Positions 1 to 7,800 of a DNA stretch of 8,150 bases are shown here, piece after piece; positions within the stretch are counted from its first letter, which is position 1; each line of letters begins with the position of its first letter. The stretch comes from a bacterium. Its GTDB lineage: Bacteria; UBP15; UBA6099; DSWB01. The stretch covers positions 1 through 8,150 of the forward strand of contig JAGUYV010000355.1 of NCBI GenBank assembly GCA_020061125.1, read 5' to 3'. The position numbers and the translations under genes are program-made. A model generated the notes under the pieces. The model did not search any database. It worked only from the letters and a program-made list of their open reading frames with translations, and was not told where the DNA came from.

Positions 1-1
1 A

Positions 2-1495
2 TCGCGCGCCATCGCGGCGCGGGCGCTGCGGCGCTGCCGTCATGCGGGCGTGCGCGACAAGGGATCCGCGGACCTGCTGCGCGGCATGGGAGTTCCAGAG
101 GCGATTGTACAGCAGACCGGAGATCTGGTGCTGCTGCGGGACAGAGGAGCCTCGGCTCCCGCGCGAAACAAGCCCGAAGGCGCGCGACTGGCCGTGGGGC
201 TGTCCCTTCGCCCCAGTCCCGATGTGGACCGGCTGTTCAATGTGCTGCTGGGCTGCCTGCTGCGGCTGAATGAACAGCGGCCCATCGAGTTGAGCCTGTT
301 CGCCATGAGCCGCGACGAGGATCTGCCGCTTCTGGATGATTTCGCCGCGCGAATTAAAGAACGGTGCTCCAACATGCCCGTGCGCATGATCGGCGGCCGG
401 GACGACACGGGACTTACTGTCGAGGATATGGAGAGCGCGGTTGCGGATCTGGACATCATGATCGGCATGCGCCTGCACTCGCTGGTGTTCGCCGCGGGCG
501 GCCGCGTGCCATTCGTGGGCTTGAGCTACGACCCCAAGGTGGCTGCATTCGCGGCCCGCTGCGGCCAGCCCGTGGTGGAAAGCCTGTCCCGCGCCGAACC
601 CCTCGAGATCATGCGCCGCATCGAGCAGGCGCTTGAAGGCGCGGATAAGAAGTCTGAAGCCATGGGACAGGCGCTCAAGGAATCGAGGGACGCTCTGCTC
701 GAGGATCTGGACCGGTTCTGTGTGCAGTTGTCCGAGGCCGGGCAGGGGCCATTGCCCATTCTCGGAGTGCCCGTTTCGCGGCTCTCGTTCAACCAGACCG
801 TGAGATACATCCTGTACGCCGCGGAGCGCGGGCGAAAGCTGCATGTTGTGACAGTAAATCCGGAAATGATATTGCGCGCGCGGCGGGATGCGGAATTCCG
901 GCGCCTGCTTTGCGCTTCCGGGCTGAACACCGCCGACGGAGTGGGGGCGCGCCTGGCGTATTTGCTCAAGTACGGAAAAAAGATTGAGCCAGTGGCCGGG
1001 GTCGAGATCCTGGACCGCATTCTTGCTGCGAGCGCGGAAAACAGCGCGCCCGTTTTCCTAATCGGGTCCAGGCCCGAAGTGATTCAGAAAGCGGTGGAGA
1101 GGGCCATGCGCCGCTCACCCAGGCCACTCATTGCGGGATCGCATCACGGGTACATCAGAGACACCGACCCCGAACAAATCACGCAGATGATAAACGACTC
1201 CGGCGCAAGCATTGTGTTTGCTGGCATGGGATCGCCCATGCAGGAGCATTGGATACGCGACAACATGGATGCCGTCAGCGCCAGTGTGTTCATCGGCGTG
1301 GGCGGCAGTTTCGATGTGCTGGCAGGAACCACGCGCCGCGCCCCGGCGTTTTTTCAGAAAACGGGCACCGAATGGCTGTATCGCGTGGTCACGGATCCAT
1401 CCCGTCTGGGCCGCATTGCCGGGTTCCCGTTTTTTGTGTTTCTGGTGGTATGGGAAGCCTTGCTGTACCGGCTTGGTCTGCGCCGCGATGTGTGA
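2..1495 (+). CDS. Polysaccharide pyruvyl transferase (CsaB-like, N-terminus missing) fused to WecG/TagA/CpsF-family glycosyltransferase
   Basis: The frame is open from base 2 and stops at TGA 1493-1495, so the gene continues upstream of the window; the GTG at 50 is internal. About 240 residues (to roughly base 740) match the C-terminal half of CsaB-type pyruvyl transferases: a VRDKGSADLL-GMGV segment near bases 50-97, then IGMRLHSLVFAA with the family's conserved His at 476-478, followed by VPFVGLSYDPKV. From about base 755 a complete TagA-type domain begins: ILGVPVSRLSF, VTVNPEM (Thr at 851), LNTADG with the likely catalytic Asp at 935-937, VAGVEILDRIL, FAGMGSPMQEHWI, GVGGSFDVLAG and TGTEWLYRVVTDPSR. 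CsaB enzymes add pyruvate ketals to ManNAc of secondary cell-wall polymers; TagA enzymes transfer ManNAc to a lipid-linked sugar. One chain could therefore perform consecutive steps, which is inference. The extreme C-terminus is hydrophobic and may contact the membrane. Family assignments are strong; the exact sugar substrate is not knowable here. Confidence 0.9.
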   Translation, partial: SRAIAARALRRCRHAGVRDKGSADLLRGMGVPEAIVQQTGDLVLLRDRGASAPARNKPEGARLAVGLSLRPSPDVDRLFNVLLGCLLRLNEQRPIELSLFAMSRDEDLPLLDDFAARIKERCSNMPVRMIGGRDDTGLTVEDMESAVADLDIMIGMRLHSLVFAAGGRVPFVGLSYDPKVAAFAARCGQPVVESLSRAEPLEIMRRIEQALEGADKKSEAMGQALKESRDALLEDLDRFCVQLSEAGQGPLPILGVPVSRLSFNQTVRYILYAAERGRKLHVVTVNPEMILRARRDAEFRRLLCASGLNTADGVGARLAYLLKYGKKIEPVAGVEILDRILAASAENSAPVFLIGSRPEVIQKAVERAMRRSPRPLIAGSHHGYIRDTDPEQITQMINDSGASIVFAGMGSPMQEHWIRDNMDAVSASVFIGVGGSFDVLAGTTRRAPAFFQKTGTEWLYRVVTDPSRLGRIAGFPFFVFLVVWEALLYRLGLRRDV

Positions 1496-1590
1496 CTTTT
1501 TCGCCGCGAATTGAGCGGTTTTCACGCATCTTTTTTCACACAGTCCCTTTGGCCTGTCTCCAGATTCCGCCGCACAGCGCATGTTCAATA

Positions 1591-1620
1591 CAAAAATCCC
1601 TGTAAAAAATGGGCTTTTTG
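1591..1620 (+). terminator. Candidate rho-independent terminator after the fusion-enzyme gene
   Basis: CAAAAATCCC (1591-1600) and GGGCTTTTTG (1611-1620) can pair at nine of ten positions with one internal mismatch, around a 10-nt loop, and the 3' arm ends in five T's. It sits 96 bp after the stop codon. The stem has few GC pairs and the T-run is part of the stem, so it is a weak call; it could also act on the opposite strand. Confidence 0.35.
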
Positions 1621-1660
1621 TGATTCGCTGTGAAAATGATGAATCCTCGTATTTTCAAGA

Positions 1661-1717
1661 TTGATATGGTACAGATTTTGATATATATGTTTCGCAAATG
1701 AATATTTTGAGTATAAT
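1661..1717 (+). promoter_or_regulatory. Candidate promoter region for the giant secreted-protein gene
   Basis: Two sigma-70-like readings are possible. TTGATA at 1661-1666 is followed after 17 bp by TATATG at 1684-1689. Further down, a perfect TATAAT lies at 1712-1717, about 32 bp before the ATG, but with no good -35 hexamer at 16-18 bp. TTGATA at 1678-1683 with AATATT at 1701-1706 is a third, weaker option. The region is AT-rich, so chance matches are expected; the sigma factor preference of this organism is unknown. Confidence 0.35.
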
Positions 1718-1749
1718 GTAATTTGTACGGTGACATTTTCGTTGTGTAA

Positions 1750-1860
1750 ATGATGCGTTTTATGACCAGAGCCAGACGCGCGACAATCCGGGTAATTCTT
1801 GTGTGCTTGTTCGCATGCGGTTTTTTTATTTTGTACCCCAATAAGCCCGTTCTGGCCGCA
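1750..1860 (+). other. Signal peptide of the giant protein
   Basis: Residues 1-14 are basic (Arg at 3, 7, 9, 10 and 14), residues 15-29 are hydrophobic, and VLA-AD follows. Cleavage is likely after Ala36 or Ala37. No lipobox Cys is placed for lipoprotein processing; Cys19 and Cys23 lie inside the hydrophobic core. This indicates Sec-dependent export. Confidence 0.85.
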
Positions 1861-4800
1861 GACAAAAAAATCAGCTCGAATCAGGGCGCGGGCCAGCCCC
1901 TGGCCCTTCCTCCGGTTCCTGACCACCGATCCGAGATCACGCTGCGAGCCACGGACGCCGGAACAGGCACCATCACCCGCGACATCAAAGGTCAGGGACA
2001 GGCCGAAGAAGACATTACGGCGGATACCATCACCCTCAACTGCGGCGGCAACATAGTCCGTACCACGCACGCGCAGATAACACCGGAAGCCGATCCCGAC
2101 ACGGGAATCATCAGTTTCGGCTACACTTCATTTAATTTCAACCAGGCCGACATCGCAGCCATCGTGCCGGCTATCAGTTCCAGCGCGATCTGGTGCACGC
2201 TCAATCTGCCACAGCCCTCGATCACCTGGACCTTCCCCAACGGGTTCCGGCTCGATGAAGTCATTCCCGATGTCATCACCCAGAGCAATCTCATAACATA
2301 TCCCATCGTTCCACTTTCCGGAGGCCGCGCGCGGGTTTCCTGGCTGTTCGGGGATCCCCAGACCCCGCCGGACCCGGACGGGGATGTGAGTTCCTGTTCC
2401 GACCACACCTGCAACCTGACCGACCAGCGGTTCCAGTACCAGTTCTACAGCAGGAAAAAGACCGAGGCCTACACGATTTCCATCACCGGCTCGGCCGGTC
2501 CCACAGAAACATCCTTCAGTGACGACGACGCTCTTTCAACCACCGACCGTTTCGGAAAGAGCGCGGATGCGGATCAATACTGTTACACCATGCGCGTGCA
2601 GGATACGGCCGGAAATTTCAGCGGCCGGGCCACGGGCATGGATGAAAAATGCTTTGTGCCCGACGGCAAAGCGCCCGTGTTCCAAAGCGTGCATTTCTAC
2701 AGGGACGCTGCCTTCACGCAGGCGTTTCCCAAGGATGTCGTAGGCAAGTACACGGTGACCTCCAACCCGTGCTATTTCGATCCCGCAACATGCGTGCGCG
2801 GCGTGGGAAATCCGCGCTACATCTATCTCAAGCTCATTTTCAGCGAACCGCTGTTCGGCCAGTTTGCGGGCGGTTACACGACAATGGCGGATGACGGCGT
2901 GGACAATGACACCGACGGGTTGAGCGACGAAGAGACCGGCGGTTTCAACGGCCTCGACGACGATGCCGACGGGTTTATTGACGAGGATGTGTCCATGACC
3001 GGCTGCGTGGTCTCGCCCGTGGTCGCCAACGACGCCGTTGACAACGACTGCGACGGGCATGTGGACGAAGAAGCCGCCAACGGGCTGGACGACGACGGCG
3101 ACGGGCAGATAGACGAAGATACCTGGACCGGCAAAGGCTGCGCGGCCAAGGAACTCTGGAACCACGCCCAGCAGGCGTGTGTGAAATCGCCGCGCCTCTC
3201 CATTTCCGGCCCGGATGTGGAAGGACAGGTGCCTTACGGCGCGGGCAACAACGGCAGCGATACTATTCTGTGGGAATGCACGGCCTGGTCCGGCAACACA
3301 AACGCCCTGTGCGACGGGTTCGCCACCGGAACCACCATCTACAGTTACCGCTGGGAAGTGTCCGGCGAATCCGTGTCTCCCGTGGGCCTGGCCGAAGGCG
3401 ATTACACAATTACTCTTTCGCAGGGTATTGACGGCGTCGGCAATGAGTTGTCCAGTTCCTCGCCGCAGCAGGGCGGCATGGTGCGCGTGGACAACGAGCC
3501 GCCCGAGGTTTCCCTCGGTTACTACAAAAATGTGACTCTCACAACGGGGTACGCCGCTTACGATCACGACAACAACGCCCTGACTCCCAGCATGCCCGTG
3601 GTGCCCGAAGCCAAGCTGTACATGAAAGTCACGCTGAACGAGTATTCCGGCGCCACGCCCACCATCTCGATTTACACCCCCAACGACACTACGCCCACTT
3701 ACACGGGCGTGCCACAGAACGCCAATCTTGTTGTGGTGCCCACATACACCACATGCGGACAGCCCACGAACTGCGATCCCTGCACAGGCAACAATTGCGT
3801 GCAATTCGACCCGGACACCAGTTCGCCGTGCATGGTCTTTATGGCATGCTATGAGGTGGCGAGCACCACGGTGTACAACGGCTACGCCGCCGTCTCCGTG
3901 TGGGCGCGGGACCGTCTCAACAACATGTCCTGGGATCCCACGAACGCGCACGCCCAGGCCAGCCAGTACGACGCAAACGGACTGTCCGACGACCTTAACG
4001 GCGACGGATATCCCACTTATACTCCCGCAAGCCAGGAGCCGGACGCACAGTTGTCCCTCGGCCAGTATTTCGCCATTGACATGATCCCGCCCGGCACTCC
4101 GTCCATGGGTCTGCCCATCACGCCCTGCGACGGTACCATCGCGCGCCAGGGCGTGACATGTTCCACCGCGGCAAACACTACGAACAGCCCCATCCTCACT
4201 TGGAAGCGCCTGTCAAACGGTCTCGATGACGACAACGACGGCAGCACGGATGAAGAAACATACGACTTCATTGACAATGACAGCGACGGCATGATTGACG
4301 AAGACGCCGTGGCCCCGTCAACCGGAACCATGTCCTGGGAAATCAGCACCTGGCGACTGCAGGTTTCCTCGGACATGAATTTCGCCACGCCCACGGAGTA
4401 TTTTTACGACAACAGCAATGTGACCGCGGCCAATGTCATGCTCACGGCCATTCCCGACAGGCCCGCGAGCGCACCGTATTACTGGCGCGTGGCCGCCTTC
4501 GACCTTGCCGGCAATCAAGGCCCCTGGTCGCCCCCGGATCCCAAGTCGTATTACACATTCGGCGTGGACACCACCAAGCCGCAGATCACGGTTACATATT
4601 TCAGCGACTCCGCGCGAACCACACAACTTGTAACAAACAAAAACGGCATTCCCGTAACCACGGACACTGCGTCCGCTGGGAAAAAAGTTTATGTGACCCT
4701 CACAAGCGATGAACCCGTGGCGGCCGCGCCCACATTCAAAGTCAGGCAAAATGCCGTGTTCGCCGTGCCACTCACCTCAACCGTCGCCAATCCCGCTAAT

Positions 4801-7800
4801 CCCATTTATTCATTTTTGGGCGAATTTGAGGTGGACGCCATCGGCGGCGGCGCGACATTCGTGAACGGGCTTGCCGATTTTCTCGTCACAGTGGCTGACC
4901 CGTACGGAAATGCGCACAGCGACGCGCTGCCCGCGACAGGGTCGAGGTTTTTCGTGGACACCGAAGTGCCGGTCATTAGCATCATTACAGGAGAGCCAAG
5001 CCCGGCGTCCGTGGACAACGACGGCGACGGAATTCCCGGCGAACTCGGCCCGGTCACAGGCGACCCGGCCACAAGCGGCGACGCCGTGACCATTACCGTA
5101 AGAGTCACCGAAGACCTGCGCGAACCGTTCCGCGTAAAAGTCAAGCAATTGAACTTCCCGCAGATTGCGACAATTGACGACGGCATAGACAATGATTGCG
5201 ACGGCCTCATTGACGAAGAATTACAGGACGGCGCGGACAACGATGCGGATGGCCTCATTGATGAGGACATCGGCAATTCGGGCATTCCCCAGCCCGGAAG
5301 CGGGTGTCTCATCACCATGACCCGCGATGCCTCCACCGAGGGACTGTACACTGGCTATTACAATGTTTTCGAAGGCTACGACGGCGCGGCCAGCATCATA
5401 GTGGGCGCTGCCTCGGCTTCAGACCCGGCATACGCCGCGGACTTCGCAGGAAACGCAGTGACCGGCACGGGCACCTTCACCGTTGACACCGTGCCGCCCG
5501 GCCGCCCCAATCTGGTCATGCCATCCCACGACCAGCGCATTGGCGTGAACACGCCAACCCTGGGATGGCAGGTCGCCAGCCGCGCTCCCGACCTCAAAAA
5601 GTATCACCTGCAGGTGGCCACAACAACCGGTTTTGTCGCGCCGCTGGTCGTGGATATCTATCAAAACGACGACGGCCAGTCCACATCATTCTTCTATACA
5701 ATCCCCACTGAATCACCACTGGCCGACGGCAAATATTACTGGCGCGTGTACGCCATTGACAACGCCAACAACACCAGCCAGCCCAGTTCCGTGTTCTCGT
5801 TCACCGTGGACACGCTGCCGCCGAACCCGCCCAAATTCGACTCCGTGCAGAACCCAACCGTACTCACCACATCTCCGCTGTCCGGCACAACAGAGGCCAA
5901 CGCTTCCGTGGACATTTATGTGAACGGCCTCAAGAAGGGAACCGTGACCGCGGGCGCCGACGGAAAATTCACCGTGGGCATTGACGACGACAAAGACGGG
6001 ACAAAGGACGAGGATCCCGTTGATGGCGTTGACAACGATCTGGACGGTCTCAAGGACGAGGATCCCCCGGGCGTGTTTCTGGCCGAAGGCGACAACAAAA
6101 TCGAAGGGCGCGTCACGGATGTGGCCGGCAATATCGGGACCAAAGGCTGCGACCCCACAACATCGTTCTACGACGCCGCGCAACAGGCGTGCATCATCGT
6201 CCGCGACTCCGGTGCTCCCGTGTTCCAGGTGGTGTATTATTCGGACACCGACCTCACCACGCCTCTGCCGTTCAACCAGACCGCGAACCGGTATGTCGCC
6301 AAAGAGGGAACGATCTATCTGAAAATCGTCGCCAGCGAGGATCTTCCGTCCGCGCCCACTTATTCCATCAACCAGCAGGGAGTCACCGACGACCTGAATA
6401 AAACCGCAACCTCCATCGCCGGCTCGACGCGCAATTTCAAAGGCACATATACGGTGAAAAAAGCCAACGGCGGCGGGTATCTGGACGGCGACGCGCTTGT
6501 GACCGCGGTGGGAACCGACGACCAGGGCAACACCACGCCCGACGGAACTCTCCCAACATCCGGCGCTTACTTCTTGATTGATACTTCGCCGTCCACATTC
6601 AAAATCACTTACTATCAGGATTCCGTGCTGCAGGAAGAACTGACCAGGGACGAAAATCTCAAGCCCAACGCCAAAGCGGGCAATGTTTACATGCTGATTA
6701 TCGCCAACGAGCCGCAATCGTCCGCCCCGCAAATCACAGTGGATCAGGCCGGTTCCAGCGACACGGTTAACGCCGCGTCCACGGCCAGGCAGATCAACGG
6801 CGCGACATCAACCCTGCAATTCACATACACCTATGAAGTGAATGAAGCGGACGGTTCGAACTATCAGGACGGCACGGCCAATGTGTCCGTGGCGGGCACC
6901 GACCTGGCCGGCAACAACAGCCTGGGCATCGTGCCCACGCAAGGCCCCCTGTTCATCATTGACACTACGGCCCCCGACCCGCCGGTCATCAACCTTTCGG
7001 CCACCACCACCATCTACACGCAGATGCAGATGACTGGCACGGCCGAGGCGTATTCCAAAGTGGAAATCTATGTGCGCGGCAACAAGCTCATGACCGCGGA
7101 CGACGGCATTGACAACGACGGAGACGGGCTTACCGACGAGGAACCCGCCAACGGCCGCGACGACGACAACGATATGTTCGCGGACGAGGACACCACGGCC
7201 AACACCTGCACCACCGGCAATTACTGGGATTCCATCGGCGGCGTGTGCATACCTTCACCCTCGCAGGAAAGACGGCCGGACGGAAGGGCAACCACGGATC
7301 CGGACGGAATCTTCTCCTCCATGGTGGGCGGCATCAACATCGGCAAGAATCTTGTCTACGGCCGCGCCACGGACTATGCGGGAAACATCAGCGATTTATC
7401 GTCTCCCCTGGATTTGCTGAATGAAGCGCCGCTGAATGTGGAGTTGTCCCACACTTTTGACGCCGGATGGCACATGGTGGGCATTCCCATGCAGCCGGTG
7501 GTGGGAAGCCCCAACACAGGCATGCATGTCAGCGATCCCATTTACCGGTTGCAGGACGGGGCGTACAAGACCGGTTCGCGGCTCGACCCCATGAAGCCCG
7601 GCTTGTGTTACTGGGTGTATTTCGGCGAGGAAACCACGGTCACGCTCACGGGCATCACCTCAACCACACGCACCGTGAATCTGGAAGAAGGCTGGAACAT
7701 GGTCTCCGTGCCGCACGAGCGCGAAACAGAATGGAACGATGACATCTTCGTGACCTTTGAAGGCGATTCCTACGATCTCGGCACCGCACAGGCCGAGGAA

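Larger units (their letters stand above)
1496..1749. other. AT-rich intergenic region
   Basis: This 254-bp gap separates the fusion enzyme from the giant secreted-protein gene. Composition drops sharply from GC-rich coding DNA to AT-rich sequence, most clearly from about 1580 to 1750. It holds an imperfect hairpin (1591-1620) and promoter-like hexamers (1661-1717). No convincing small ORF or RNA gene was seen in it. Confidence 0.7.
2671..3498 (+). repeat. A-type domain 1, interrupted by four acidic loops and a two-Cys loop
   Basis: It opens KAPVFQSVHFYRDAAFTQAF, matching GAPVFQVVYYSDTDLTTPL in A5 and KPQITVTYFSDSARTTQL in A3. After the strand IYLKLIFSEPL the domain is broken by residues 381-480 and resumes at PRLSISG. 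It ends GIDGVGNELSS then MVRVDNEPP. It is the longest A copy because of the insert. Confidence 0.7.
3499..4086 (+). repeat. A-type domain 2 with a cysteine-rich insert and a dockerin-like loop
   Basis: It opens PPEVSLGYYKNVTLTTGY and contains KLYMKVTLNEYSGATPTISIY, matching VYVTLTSDEPVAAAPTFKV of A3. It has no DxDxDGxxDE pair. Instead it carries a six-Cys segment (residues 669-700) and a DLNGDG loop (748-753) before the closing IDMIPP linker. Confidence 0.65.
4966..5493 (+). repeat. A-type domain 4, interrupted by an acidic pair
   Basis: It opens VPVISIITGEPS, has AVTITVRVTEDLREPFRVKVKQLNF, is interrupted at residues 1143-1173, and resumes CLITMTRDASTEGLYTGYY, ending ADFAGNAVTG then FTVDTVPP. 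It also has a divergent acidic loop near its start. Confidence 0.65.
5818..6210 (+). repeat. C-type bacterial Ig-like domain 1, interrupted by an acidic pair
   Basis: PLSGTTEANASVDIYVNG, GADGKFTVG, then the insert, then VFLAEGDNKIEGRVTDVAGN. In ordinary bacterial Ig-like domains of this kind the GxFxV strand runs almost directly into the L-x-EGxN strand, so the acidic pair splits adjacent strands. A two-Cys loop follows the final strand. Confidence 0.7.
6970..7425 (+). repeat. C-type bacterial Ig-like domain 2, interrupted by an acidic pair
   Basis: QMTGTAEAYSKVEIYVRGNKLMT, then the insert, then TTDPDGIFSSMVGG and LVYGRATDYAGNIS. Against C1 the break comes earlier, before the DGxF strand instead of after it. 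Confidence 0.7.

Noticed and set aside
1632-1740. GAAAATG / CATTTTC inverted repeat flanking the promoter region
   Set aside because: Seven bases about 95 bp apart in AT-rich DNA is expected by chance; no other operator-like symmetry supports it.
2536-3951. Long open frame on the minus strand (471 codons)
   Set aside because: It lies wholly opposite the giant gene, whose Asp/Gly/Thr/Asn-rich, GC-ending codons leave few stops in antisense. Its translation is low-complexity His/Val/Arg/Gly-rich with no recognisable domain.
5713-6732. Second long minus-strand open frame (339 codons)
   Set aside because: Same cause: it is the antisense shadow of the repeat-rich gene, with no domain, start signal or independent support.
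2890-7191. Acidic repeats as CRISPR-like or recent tandem DNA repeats
   Set aside because: The similarity is at protein level; the copies differ at many synonymous positions, vary in spacing at DNA level between clusters and stay in frame within one coding sequence.
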